From: Lachnospiraceae bacterium | GTDB taxonomy: Bacteria > Bacillota > Clostridia > Lachnospirales > Lachnospiraceae | Direction: 5' to 3' | Length of the DNA stretch: 53,189 bases | NCBI GenBank assembly: GCA_017445585.1 | Contig: JAFSTX010000057.1 | Coordinates: forward strand, 1-53,189 | In this document: in pieces, positions 1-8,313 of the stretch | Position numbering within the stretch: position 1 is the first letter of the stretch | Layout of the letters: the number at the start of each line of letters is the position of its first letter | Notes under the pieces: model-generated | Seen by the model: the letters and a program-made list of their open reading frames with translations, nothing else | The model's database searches: none | What the model was told of the DNA's origin: nothing | Position numbers and translations under genes: made by a program

Positions 1-639
1 ATCAAACGTAGCGGTCTTGCCCTCGTAGGTGACGGTCAGGGTCTGGCTCGCCGCTGCTGCGGAGGAGTCAAATCCGCTCACCATATCGGCTGTGATGGCC
101 ACGTCTGCAGAAGTCTCATTGTCATAGGTAACGGTGATCTCACCGCCGGTGACATCGAGAGTATCGCCTACGGTGTACTCGGACTTGGTCGGAGCAGTCT
201 TGATGGCGATGGAGGCTGCGCTCTTTGCAGTGATAGTCACATCAAAAGTCGTCTCCTTGCCGCCATAGCTTACAGTTAGAGTATCAGTACCGACCTGAGT
301 ATTATCAAAGCCAGTGACCGTAACTGCTTCATCGGTTAAAGCCACGGTCTGTGTACTTGCATCATCAAGCGTAAGCGTCAGGATGCCGCCGGTCAGATCC
401 AGAGTATCCTTGCCCTCCAGATAAGATGTCTTTGTCGGAGGCGTGGTGACCGCGATGGATGAAAGAGTTGCAAACAGATCCTCGGGGGTCTGTATCTCAC
501 CGGTATTGCCTCCGGTGAGCAGTACGGGGGGAAGCTCGATCACGCCGCTGTTCCCCTCTGCGGATGCCGAAACGGAGCCGAACTCAAGACAGGTCAGCAC
601 CATAACAGCTCCCAGAAAAACTGCTAGAAATCTTTTCAT
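1..639 (-). CDS. Secreted protein with bacterial Ig-like repeats (N-terminal part, runs off left edge)
   Basis: The reading frame is open from an ATG at 639 to the window edge, giving 213 residues with the C-terminus missing. Residues 1-28 look like a Sec signal peptide: a basic start (MKR), a hydrophobic core and a likely cleavage after SASA. A short linker follows. Then come two tandem Ig-like units that begin near residues 68 and 150 with the related motifs PTKTSYLEG and PTKSEYTVG, each followed by DLTGG or DVTGG; the second unit is nearly complete at the edge. This pattern matches the group 3 type bacterial Ig-like repeats of Firmicutes surface proteins (family knowledge). An AGGAG box 7-11 bases ahead of the ATG and a good sigma-A promoter at 712-740 support the start. 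The protein is probably exported; its role and cell-wall anchor cannot be seen. Confidence 0.8.
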   Translation of the reverse strand, partial: MKRFLAVFLGAVMVLTCLEFGSVSASAEGNSGVIELPPVLLTGGNTGEIQTPEDLFATLSSIAVTTPPTKTSYLEGKDTLDLTGGILTLTLDDASTQTVALTDEAVTVTGFDNTQVGTDTLTVSYGGKETTFDVTITAKSAASIAIKTAPTKSEYTVGDTLDVTGGEITVTYDNETSADVAITADMVSGFDSSAAAASQTLTVTYEGKTATFD

Positions 640-711
640 GGTTTCAGATCTCCTTTACATAAAAGTAAGAACAGGCAAAACAAAATGATCCTTTTTACCT
701 AGTTTGTAAGC

Positions 712-740
712 ATTATACACTATCACATTTTTTAACGCAA
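712..740 (-). promoter_or_regulatory. Sigma-A promoter for the Ig-repeat protein
   Basis: Read on the minus strand, a TTGCGT -35 box (735-740) is followed after exactly 17 bases by a perfect TATAAT -10 box (712-717). Transcription should begin near 705, leaving a leader of about 65 bases before the ATG at 639. Confidence 0.75.
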
Positions 741-794
741 CATGCATTTTAACAGAAATCATCAAAATAATGAATAAAAATATCGTCTTGCGGG

Positions 795-1358
795 TTACTT
801 TTTAAGGCTGTCAAGGTACTGCTCTCGTCCGAGCTTGTAGAGGTTGTTGCCTTCGGAATCGATTACGACTGTCACTGGCAGATTCTCCACTTCCAGACGG
901 CGCAAAGCCTCCGCTCCAAGATCGTCATAGGCTATCACTTCCGCCTTCTTCACGCACTTTGCGAGCAGCGCGGCGCACCCTCCTATAGCTCCAAAGTAAA
1001 CTGCTCCGCACTCTTTCATGGCTTCCACGACCTCATCGCTCCGCTTGCCCTTGCCTATCATACCTGTCAGCCCGGCCTCTCTGATCATTCTGGGGCTGTA
1101 GGGATCCATGCGGTAGGACGTAGTAGGACCCACCGAACCTATCGGCGCACCGGGCTTTGCAGGTGCAGGTCCTGCGAAATAAATAATGGCGTTCCTGAAA
1201 TCCGCAGGAAGCTCTTCTCCGCGGTCGAGCGCTTCCACAAAACGCTTGTGGGCAGCATCGCGCGAGGTATAGATCACTCCGGTTATCTCTACGTTGTCTC
1301 CCGCTTTCAGCGTCCTGGCGACCTCGGGAGTCATGGGTGTGGTTATCTTTACAGTCAT
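795..1358 (-). CDS. Fe-S dependent (class I) fumarate hydratase, beta subunit
   Basis: This is the C-terminal-domain subunit of the two-subunit class I hydro-lyase that adds water to fumarate to give malate in the cytoplasm. It matches the family in length (187 residues) and motifs: GPAPAKPG near residue 47, GSVGPTTSYRMD, then GMIGKGKRS and the GAIGGCAALL segment. The start was set at the ATG at 1358, seven bases after a GGAGG box; a GTG one codon upstream is possible. The ATG overlaps the TGA of the alpha subunit, so the two chains are translationally coupled. Related L-tartrate dehydratases share this architecture, so the substrate is inferred, but fumarase is by far the commoner assignment and fits the aspartase elsewhere in the window. 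Confidence 0.9.
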   Translation of the reverse strand: MTVKITTPMTPEVARTLKAGDNVEITGVIYTSRDAAHKRFVEALDRGEELPADFRNAIIYFAGPAPAKPGAPIGSVGPTTSYRMDPYSPRMIREAGLTGMIGKGKRSDEVVEAMKECGAVYFGAIGGCAALLAKCVKKAEVIAYDDLGAEALRRLEVENLPVTVVIDSEGNNLYKLGREQYLDSLKK

Positions 1359-2197
1359 CACAGCACCTCCGTCTTATGTCTGGCCACGTGACAGTTTACA
1401 TTGACTGCTACAGGCAGCCCGGCGATATGCGTGGCCATATGATTGATATTGATCTTCAGGCAGAAAGTCTTTCCTCCGAAACCCTGCGGCCCGATGCCGA
1501 GAGCGTTTACCTTCTTGAGGAGTTCTTCCTCCAGATCCGCATAGAAGCTGTCGGGATTCTTCTCGTCGAGCGGACGCAGCAGCGCCTTTTTGGCCATAAG
1601 CGCAGCCTTGTCAAAAGTACCTCCTATACCCACGCCCATGATGATCGGCGGGCAGGGATTAGGGCCGGCATCTTCCGCTACCTTAAGGACGAAATCCTTA
1701 ACTCCCTGGATACCGTCTGCGGGCTTGAGCATCTTGAGCTGGCTCATGTTCTCGGAGCCAAAACCCTTGGGAGCAACGGTGATAGTGATACGGTCGCCCG
1801 GTACCAGGTCAAAATAGATCATCGCAGGCGTATTGTCACCGGAATTCTTTCTTTCGATAGGATCCGATACCACGCTCTTGCGCAGGTATCCATCTGTATA
1901 GCCTGCACGCACGCCGGCATTTACCGCCTCGGTGATGTCGCCGACTATGTGTAAGTCCTGACCGATCTCCAGAAAGACACAGGCCATGCCGGTATCCTGA
2001 CAGATAGGGACATCGTTCTCTTCTGCGATATGATAATTGGCGATGATCTTGTCCAGGATCTCGCCTGCGATGGGAAAAGGCTCCCCGCGTCTGCACGCCT
2101 CGATGCGGTCTCTCACGTCCTGCGGCAGATAATAGCAGGCTTCCATGCAGAGTCTCCTGACGGCGTCAGTGATCTGCTGTGCGCTGATCTCTCTCAT
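1358..2197 (-). CDS. Fe-S dependent (class I) fumarate hydratase, alpha subunit
   Basis: At 279 residues this is the Fe-S cluster-carrying subunit of the heteromeric class I fumarase. Cysteines suitable for the oxygen-labile 4Fe-4S cluster are visible in PICQDTGMAC (about residues 64-73) and NPCPPIIMGVGIGG (about 185-198), and GFGSENMSQ lies between them. It pairs with the beta subunit immediately downstream through a stop-start overlap. A GAGAGGTG ribosome site precedes the ATG. The operon seems to be transcribed on its own: a terminator-like hairpin lies upstream at 2249-2278 and a TATAAT box at 2237-2242, although the -35 box is poor. It supports the malate-fumarate step of anaerobic metabolism. 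Confidence 0.92.
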   Translation of the reverse strand: MREISAQQITDAVRRLCMEACYYLPQDVRDRIEACRRGEPFPIAGEILDKIIANYHIAEENDVPICQDTGMACVFLEIGQDLHIVGDITEAVNAGVRAGYTDGYLRKSVVSDPIERKNSGDNTPAMIYFDLVPGDRITITVAPKGFGSENMSQLKMLKPADGIQGVKDFVLKVAEDAGPNPCPPIIMGVGIGGTFDKAALMAKKALLRPLDEKNPDSFYADLEEELLKKVNALGIGPQGFGGKTFCLKININHMATHIAGLPVAVNVNCHVARHKTEVL

Positions 2198-2248
2198 GTT
2201 GATTCACCTCTCTGGATATGATAAAAACTATCCGGAATTATACTCCAC

Positions 2249-2278
2249 AAAAAAAGCCGTGTCGACAAAAGCCGGCAC
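2249..2278 (-). terminator. Probable Rho-independent terminator after the S41 peptidase gene
   Basis: On the minus strand an imperfect stem (GTGCCGGC with GTCGACAC, one mismatch and one G-T pair, TTTT loop) is followed by GGC and a run of seven T. It sits 75 bases past the S41 stop codon and just ahead of a TATAAT box (2237-2242) that could drive the fumarase pair. Confidence 0.5.
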
Positions 2279-2352
2279 AACTTTTTTCAAAGAATCGGGA
2301 TACGGAAAAATACTTAAAATCTTTAAGTTTTAAAGGCCCTAACTCTGTTTTT

Positions 2353-3672
2353 TTAATTGCCCTTCAGTATCCCGACGGCGCGTTCCATCTGCTCGTCGGT
2401 CTCTGTCTCCGGATCGTCCTCAAGGAGAATATTGGGAGTGACTCCGGTCCCGTGGATACACTCTCCGCCGGGAAGATAGTAATACGACGAGGTGAGCTTG
2501 GCCAGGGATCCGTCGTTCAGATAATAGTACGTCTGGATAATGCCCTTACCGTAGGTCACGGTTCCTATCAGTGTAGCTCTCTCATTATCCCTGAGCGCAC
2601 CGCACATAAGTTCGGACGCACTTGCACTGTTCTCGTTGACAAGGACGCACATCGGCACGTCACAGATGGGGTCGTTTTCAGAATCATAGCTGAATCTCGT
2701 ACCATCCTTTTCTTCCTCGTATGCCATGACGGCGCCCTTCTCCAGAAAAAGATCGCAGATGCCTATCACCGCTGTTCTGGAACCGCCGGGATTGTTGCGC
2801 AGATCAAGTATCAGGGACTTCATACCCTGTGACTTAAGATCTTCAAGCGCCTCCCTCATCTGGTCTATTCCTGCGTCGTTGAATCCGATCAGCTTTATAT
2901 AGGCCATCTCTGCATCCAGCATCTCATATGATACGTCCACAGCATTCACCGGACGTCTGGTCATCACGAGAGTCATGGATGCCTCATTCCTGACGATACC
3001 CACACTGACCTCAGTGCCTTCTTCGCCTCGGATCAGGTCTACGGTCTCATCCAGAGTAAAGTAGCTGACGTCCTCTCCGTCCACGGAGACGATGATGTCG
3101 CCCGTCTGCAGACCGGCTTCCTCTGCAGGACTGTCTTTGTATACCTGTATCACAGTCTTTTCATATGTCTCGGCATTATACTGGACCACGGCCCCTATAC
3201 CGCAGTAGTTGCCTGTCAGATCGGAGCTGGCCTCGGCTGCCTCCTCAGGCGTCATATAGGCCGAATAGACATCTCCCAGACCTGTGATAAGTCCCTTGTA
3301 TATATAGTCCTCCACGACGTCTTCGTCATAATCCAGGATGAATTTGTCATCTATGAGTTCCAGCAGCACGTCCACCTTTTCGTGTATTCTGCTCAGGCGG
3401 TCGTTTCTGGCATCCTCCAGATCATCCTGCTCAGCTCCTGCTCCTATAAGCTCGTCCGAATCAAAGCGGTTGCCCTCGGCATCGTAATAATACCCTTCAC
3501 GGTAATAATATGGCACACCGTCTATGGTCAGACTCGGTTCAGAACCCGACGCCGAGCCCAGAAGGCTTATATACGCCGGAATAGCCAGCAGCATCACCAC
3601 GAGCATGGCCAGTGCAAGAGCAGCAGCTCCTCCCGAGAAAAACCCCGACCAGAATTTTTTACCTGAACTCAT
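2353..3672 (-). CDS. S41 family C-terminal processing peptidase (membrane-anchored, PDZ domain)
   Basis: 439 residues. One N-terminal membrane segment (about residues 14-38) puts the rest outside the membrane. After an acidic linker comes the S41 N-terminal helical region, then a PDZ domain (about 150-240, with SPAEEAGLQTGDIIVSVDG), then the peptidase core (about 260-420). The serine-lysine dyad is visible: Ser in NENSASASE and Lys in TYGKGIIQ, with the substrate-binding LDLRNNPGG between them. Proteins of this type (CtpA/CtpB-like) trim or degrade secreted and membrane proteins from their C-termini. GGAGG lies nine bases ahead of the ATG. It is the last gene of a leftward run, 39 bases after trmK. 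The physiological substrate is unknown. Confidence 0.93.
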   Translation of the reverse strand: MSSGKKFWSGFFSGGAAALALAMLVVMLLAIPAYISLLGSASGSEPSLTIDGVPYYYREGYYYDAEGNRFDSDELIGAGAEQDDLEDARNDRLSRIHEKVDVLLELIDDKFILDYDEDVVEDYIYKGLITGLGDVYSAYMTPEEAAEASSDLTGNYCGIGAVVQYNAETYEKTVIQVYKDSPAEEAGLQTGDIIVSVDGEDVSYFTLDETVDLIRGEEGTEVSVGIVRNEASMTLVMTRRPVNAVDVSYEMLDAEMAYIKLIGFNDAGIDQMREALEDLKSQGMKSLILDLRNNPGGSRTAVIGICDLFLEKGAVMAYEEEKDGTRFSYDSENDPICDVPMCVLVNENSASASELMCGALRDNERATLIGTVTYGKGIIQTYYYLNDGSLAKLTSSYYYLPGGECIHGTGVTPNILLEDDPETETDEQMERAVGILKGN

Positions 3673-3711
3673 AACAAACTACCTCCAGCACGGGGCTTAT
3701 CCCCGCGAGTA

Positions 3712-4404
3712 TCAATTATATTCCGTCAGGGCCTGCCTTGCAAGGCTCATGAGAGCAAGTATCTCATCCCTGCGCGCATCAGCATCAGCCGGCAGCCTTT
3801 CCAGGATGCTGCCAAAGCACTTCAGATCCCTGAGAATCAGGTCCTTCCTTTTCTCCGTATAACCGCCTGCAAAGAGTTCCTTCCTGCCGTAGGAATACTC
3901 AAAAGGCCGCCACGGCTTGGCGTGACCCGTCCCAAGTACTGCCCTGATGACAAAATAGTATTTGCCGCCGTCAGATGCGCAGCCCTCGGCCGTCACCAGA
4001 TATCCGCTCCGGACAAGGAATCTGCGGAATTGAGGCTGATCCGACTGAGGCGACAGGAGCAGCGTCATACCGGTCTTCAGTCTCCCTGAAGCATCCGTCA
4101 GTATACGCTCAATAAGAGGTCCTCCCATACCGGTTATAACCAGGACGTCGGATTCTGAGAGCTCAGTCCCGGGGATACCGTCCGCCTCGGCAAAGCTGAT
4201 CTTATCTTCAAGGGATGCCGCAGACACATTGGCCACGGCCCTCATCAGCGGTCCTCTTCCGATATCGGAAGCGATCGCCCGCAAAGCTTTCCCTCTCCTG
4301 ACTGCCTCGATCGGAATATACCCGTGGTCTGTACCCACGTCGATCACGCGTCCGCACCCGGGCATCAGATCAAGTACGGTTTCAAGTCTTTCAGATAGTC
4401 TCAT
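3712..4404 (-). CDS. trmK: tRNA (adenine(22)-N1)-methyltransferase TrmK
   Basis: 230 residues with a class I SAM-binding fold. Motif I is visible as VIDVGTDHGYIP (about residues 20-31), and the characteristic VITGMGGPLI follows near residue 90. The family methylates N1 of A22 in tRNA-Ser and other tRNAs with a long variable arm. The start codon lies inside the end of dnaG (14-base overlap), so the two are co-transcribed. In many Clostridia rpoD stands between dnaG and trmK; here there is no space for it. The assignment is firm at family level from the motifs and the dnaG neighbourhood. Confidence 0.9.
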   Translation of the reverse strand: MRLSERLETVLDLMPGCGRVIDVGTDHGYIPIEAVRRGKALRAIASDIGRGPLMRAVANVSAASLEDKISFAEADGIPGTELSESDVLVITGMGGPLIERILTDASGRLKTGMTLLLSPQSDQPQFRRFLVRSGYLVTAEGCASDGGKYYFVIRAVLGTGHAKPWRPFEYSYGRKELFAGGYTEKRKDLILRDLKCFGSILERLPADADARRDEILALMSLARQALTEYN

Positions 4405-6154
4405 CGAACTTCATCCTGTCCGCCAGCGCCTTTTCGGTCAGAAGCTGCTGGAGCTTCTCCGGATCCGTCTCGGTCCTGAGAGCGTTGTTTATATAGTCTT
4501 TCTTCACGATACGCAGATTGTCCGAGAGTACCTCTCTGGCCTCTCGCGCATCTTCCGGAAGTTCTGCGCCGAATATGGCCGAGGCCCGAAGCCTGAGCTC
4601 GGCATCGTCGGAAAACTCATCTATGAGCGCGGCAGGATCGGGTCTCTCTCCGGCCTTAAGCCTGTCAAATATCATACGCGCCATATCTGAAAGCACTTCT
4701 CCGCGGAAATACTCCGGTCTGACATATCTGAGCACCGTCTCATACGGAAGAGACGTAACGGTCAGCCAGTTCAGCACGGTGCGTTCGGCAGAAAGGATCC
4801 CTCTCCCCTTTTCCCTGCGGGAAGGCGAGTGATCACCAAAAAGCCGCCCCGTCTCACTCTCAGAAGATCTTCCGCGCCCCGCAAAGCTCACCATCTCCCT
4901 CAGATGATCCGCGGAGATGGAGTATCTGGCCGCTGCTGCAGTGAGATAATTCTCGCGCTCAAGAGTATCGGGGAAAGCGGTAAGGGCTGAGGCCAGCTCC
5001 CTGTGGAAGGTGGTCTTGCTCTCCGGGTCCGTCATATCGAAGCGCGATGCCATCACATCCGTTTCAAAGAAAAACGAGCCCTTTGCCTCATTGATTCTCT
5101 TCTCGTACTCCTCGGCGCCCAGATGAACTATGAACTCATCCGGATCTTTGTGAGGCTTCATATCCAGAACCTTGACCCTGATTCCAGCCGCGCGCAGTAT
5201 CGGTATGGCACGCAAAGCGGCCTTCTGCCCCGCACCGTCGCTGTCATATGTGATCACGACTTCATTCACATAGCGTTTGATAAGGGCTGCATGGCCCGAC
5301 GTAAAGGCCGTGCCCAGCGAAGCCACGGCACAGTCAAAGCCCGCCTGGTGCAGGGCGATGACGTCCATATATCCCTCGCACAGCAGCATATAGCTGCGTT
5401 TGGAAGACTTCGCAAAATTCAGTCCGAAAAGATTGCGGCTCTTATCAAAGATCGGGCTCTCCGGAGAGTTGAGGTACTTTGGCTCACCCGAGCCCATGAC
5501 TCTGCCGCCGAATCCTATGACACGGCTTCTGGAATCCATGATCGGAAATATCGCTCTGTTATAGAACCTGTCCCAGCCGCCTCTCTCGTCAACCTTGAGG
5601 AGCTGGCTGTCATTGATCAGGCCGTCATCGTAGCCCTTTGATTTGAGATAACGATACAGCGGCGCAGGGCTCTGCGGAGCATAGCCCAGACCGAACCTGT
5701 TCATGGTCTCCTGAGAAAGGCCCCGCCTGGAAAAATATTCCATTGCCTTTGCGCCTGCAGGCGAACGCAGCTGCTTATAGTAAAAAATGGCAGTATCCTT
5801 GTAGGCTGTGAGCATGCGCGCCTTGCGGTCGACTTCCTCGCGGGCTTTTGCGCTGTAATTCTGTTTGGGAAGTTCCATACCGACCCGCTCTGCCAGAGAC
5901 TCTACTGCCTCCGCAAAGCTCAGGTTCTCGTAGTTCATGACGAAGCTGATGACATTTCCGCCTGCTCCGCATCCGAAGCAGTGATACATCTGGCGATCCG
6001 GCGAGACACAGAACGATCCGGTCTTCTCGCTGTGGAAGGGGCACAGACCGAAATAGCGGCTGCCTTTTTTTTCCAGGTGAACGGCCTGGGATATGACACC
6101 CACTATATCATTTCTGTTCCTGAGTTCTTCTATTACTTCTTCAGGATAATACAT
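4391..6154 (-). CDS. dnaG: DNA primase DnaG
   Basis: 587 residues, the usual primase length. The N-terminal CHC2 zinc-binding domain uses C38, H41, C59 and C62 (CPFH then CFGC). The RNA polymerase core and Toprim domain follow, with the catalytic acidic residues E260 (CEGYMD) and D304/D306 (TYDSDGAG). The C-terminal part should bind the DnaB helicase. It makes the RNA primers for lagging-strand synthesis. An AGGAG box four bases ahead of the ATG supports the start. It is 37 bases downstream of dgt and overlaps trmK by 14 bases, within a run that also includes holA. Confidence 0.97.
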   Translation of the reverse strand: MYYPEEVIEELRNRNDIVGVISQAVHLEKKGSRYFGLCPFHSEKTGSFCVSPDRQMYHCFGCGAGGNVISFVMNYENLSFAEAVESLAERVGMELPKQNYSAKAREEVDRKARMLTAYKDTAIFYYKQLRSPAGAKAMEYFSRRGLSQETMNRFGLGYAPQSPAPLYRYLKSKGYDDGLINDSQLLKVDERGGWDRFYNRAIFPIMDSRSRVIGFGGRVMGSGEPKYLNSPESPIFDKSRNLFGLNFAKSSKRSYMLLCEGYMDVIALHQAGFDCAVASLGTAFTSGHAALIKRYVNEVVITYDSDGAGQKAALRAIPILRAAGIRVKVLDMKPHKDPDEFIVHLGAEEYEKRINEAKGSFFFETDVMASRFDMTDPESKTTFHRELASALTAFPDTLERENYLTAAAARYSISADHLREMVSFAGRGRSSESETGRLFGDHSPSRREKGRGILSAERTVLNWLTVTSLPYETVLRYVRPEYFRGEVLSDMARMIFDRLKAGERPDPAALIDEFSDDAELRLRASAIFGAELPEDAREAREVLSDNLRIVKKDYINNALRTETDPEKLQQLLTEKALADRMKFDETI

Positions 6155-6191
6155 GCCTCTCCTATGATAACTGCAATATAAGGATCATCTG

Positions 6192-7199
6192 TCAGTACTG
6201 CCATGCTTTCGGCACGAACAGATTCTCATATGTGTATATAGCATAACTGTCCGTCATGCCGGATATGTAGTCGCAGACTGCCCGCGACCAGGTCTCGCCC
6301 TCCGACCATACCCTGTTAAGGTACTCTTCGGGGAGACTCTCTATATGATCCATGTAGTAATAATACAGCCTTCTGATCAGCTCGGCGGCCTTTCCCTCCT
6401 CGGCCTTGGCTATGCTGCCTTTATAGAGATGCTCGAACATGTATGCTCTGAGCCCGAACATGGCTTCTTCCACGTCCGGATCCAGAAGGATGCTCGATTG
6501 ATTCAGGCTGCAGCCGATGATACTGTGTATCATGACGTCCAGACGCTCCTTGATGCTGTGTCCGAGTACGTCAGTGTATTCTCTCGGAAGCGAATCTTCT
6601 GTCAGAATGCCTGCCCTTATGGCATCGTCCATATCGTGATGGATATAAGCCATCTTATCCGCGAATCTGACGATCCTGCCCTCCATCGTGGACGGTTCAC
6701 CGCTCATGGAGTGATTGACTATTCCGTCGCGGACCTCTTTGGTCAGGTTCAGACCGCGGCCGCTGTTCTCGAGTTTCTCGACGACGCGCAGACTCTGTCG
6801 GCTGTGTGAGAAACCCTCCTCACTGATCTCGTTGAGCACACGTTCTCCACAGTGTCCGAAAGGTGTATGGCCCAGGTCATGACCAAGCGCTATAGCCTCC
6901 GTCAGATCTTCATTCATGCGGAGCGCTCTGGCTATGGTCCTGGCGATCTGCGAGACCTCCAGAGTATGCGTAAGCCTCGTGCGGTAATGATCCCCCTCCG
7001 GAGCCAGGAAGACCTGCGTCTTGCGTTTCAGCCGTCTGAAAGCTTTGCAGTGCAGGATCCTGTCGCGATCGCGCTGATAGACCGTTCTGATATCGCAGGG
7101 CTCCTCCGGAACGTCCCTGCCCTGAGACTCTGCGCTCCTGCAGGCGAAGGGACTGAGCATCTGCATTTCATTTACTTCTGTAAGTTCGCGTATATTCAA
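6192..7199 (-). CDS. dgt: dGTPase-like HD-domain triphosphohydrolase
   Basis: 335 residues when started at the TTG at 7199, which has AAGGAG six bases upstream and gives an N-terminus (NIRELTE) like the family; the longer open frame would run back into holA. The HD metal-binding signature is complete: TRLTHTLEV supplies the first His, GHDLGHTPFGH the His-Asp pair, and RFADKMAYIHHD the distal Asp. Such proteins hydrolyse dGTP or other dNTPs to the nucleoside and triphosphate, helping to hold down dNTP pools. In Clostridia dgt is commonly followed by dnaG, as here. It starts ten bases after holA stops. Exact nucleotide specificity is not readable. Confidence 0.9.
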   Translation of the reverse strand: MNIRELTEVNEMQMLSPFACRSAESQGRDVPEEPCDIRTVYQRDRDRILHCKAFRRLKRKTQVFLAPEGDHYRTRLTHTLEVSQIARTIARALRMNEDLTEAIALGHDLGHTPFGHCGERVLNEISEEGFSHSRQSLRVVEKLENSGRGLNLTKEVRDGIVNHSMSGEPSTMEGRIVRFADKMAYIHHDMDDAIRAGILTEDSLPREYTDVLGHSIKERLDVMIHSIIGCSLNQSSILLDPDVEEAMFGLRAYMFEHLYKGSIAKAEEGKAAELIRRLYYYYMDHIESLPEEYLNRVWSEGETWSRAVCDYISGMTDSYAIYTYENLFVPKAWQY

Positions 7200-7209
7200 A
7201 GGTATCTCC

Positions 7210-8313
7210 TTACCTGCTGCCGCCGAGACCGGCCAGCAGTATCTCCACCGCGAGACGGTCTTCGAGGGCCCCGGTCTTGATCGCCTCATCCATCTCGGCG
7301 GCAAGCTTCATGCCCAGAGCGAGTCTGTCCCTGCTCACGCTCCGGTAGTCTTGTCTGATATAATACACTCTGCCCGTTGAAAGGCCGGCGTCAGATGCCA
7401 CCTCTGCATCGCTGCGCCCGCTGCCCTCTGCATCCTTCACCGCGAGGATCTGCGCGCACTGCTTGCCGATGATGACTATAATCTTTATCGGTGCTTCGCG
7501 CAGTCCCAAAAGATCCGAATACATCTCCATCGCCTTGTCCATGCGCCCTCTCAGTGCACAGGTGAGCATATCAAAGATTCGGTCCTCGAGCCTCGTGGCG
7601 GCCAGTATACCCACGTCCTGCGCGGTGATCTGTCCCGCTCCGCCTTTATACGCCACGAGCTTGTCAGTCTCGTTTGCCAGGATATTCAGATCCACGCCCA
7701 CGCGCTCTATAAGCGCCGACGCAGCTCCCTGATCCATCACAGCTCCCTCAGAGCGTGCCTTTGCGATCAGCCATCTGGATATCCACTGCTGATCCATATA
7801 ATTGAACGTACAGACGCGGCCGATCTTTGAAAAAAACTTGTACAGGGCGAGTCTGCGATCCACGGAATTCTCGGCGAATATCACGCAGGAGGTATCCGGA
7901 AGCTGCTGCAGAAAATCCTTCAGTCTTTCGGCTTCCGGCCTGGTACCGCCGCCCGGTCCTGCCTGAAATATTCCGCAGTTCTCCACGATTATCAGTCTTC
8001 GTTCGGCGAAAAAAGGCATGGTCTGCGCAATCTCGATGAATGCGTTCAGATCAAAGCCATCGCCGGTCATGACGGTACAGTTCATCGTGTCATCGCCTAT
8101 GATGGCTTTTTTAAGAGCGTTCTTATAATATCTTATCAGATATCCCTCAGGTCCGCACAGCAGATAAGCCGGGGAAAAATTCCCGGTCTTAATTGACTCT
8201 CCGAGTTCCTTTATGACTCTCTGCGTTTCTGCGGCGGCATCTGCAGCGGCTTTCTGTTCGTAGCTCGTGCTGTATGTGCCGGTCTTCTGCAGGTTGGTGT
8301 AGCTGTCAGCCAT
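7210..8313 (-). CDS. holA: DNA polymerase III, delta subunit HolA
   Basis: 367 residues. After an atypical polar N-terminal stretch of about 35 residues, the delta-subunit fold begins with NFSPAYLLCGPEGYLI (about 45-60), followed by FFAERRLIIVENCG and the clamp-loader helical domains. Delta opens the sliding clamp within the clamp-loader complex. The start ATG overlaps the stop codon of the RND gene (TGATG), so holA is co-transcribed with it. There is no other Met in the first 60 residues, so the extra N-terminal residues appear real rather than a start-site error. The usual partner rpsT lies elsewhere, at 31870-32133. Confidence 0.9.
   Translation of the reverse strand: MADSYTNLQKTGTYSTSYEQKAAADAAAETQRVIKELGESIKTGNFSPAYLLCGPEGYLIRYYKNALKKAIIGDDTMNCTVMTGDGFDLNAFIEIAQTMPFFAERRLIIVENCGIFQAGPGGGTRPEAERLKDFLQQLPDTSCVIFAENSVDRRLALYKFFSKIGRVCTFNYMDQQWISRWLIAKARSEGAVMDQGAASALIERVGVDLNILANETDKLVAYKGGAGQITAQDVGILAATRLEDRIFDMLTCALRGRMDKAMEMYSDLLGLREAPIKIIVIIGKQCAQILAVKDAEGSGRSDAEVASDAGLSTGRVYYIRQDYRSVSRDRLALGMKLAAEMDEAIKTGALEDRLAVEILLAGLGGSR

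Noticed and set aside
2313-2327. Inverted repeat CTTAAA-ATC-TTTAAG near the S41 stop
   Set aside because: Too short in AT-rich DNA, with no downstream T run and no promoter it would overlap.
2218-2832. Plus-strand open frame that starts in the fumarase-S41 intergenic region
   Set aside because: Most of it is antisense to the S41 catalytic domain, and the start has no ribosome site.
7200-7304. Longer dgt frame starting inside holA
   Set aside because: The added residues (Trp/Arg-rich) are a shifted reading of holA, and the TTG at 7199 has a proper ribosome site.
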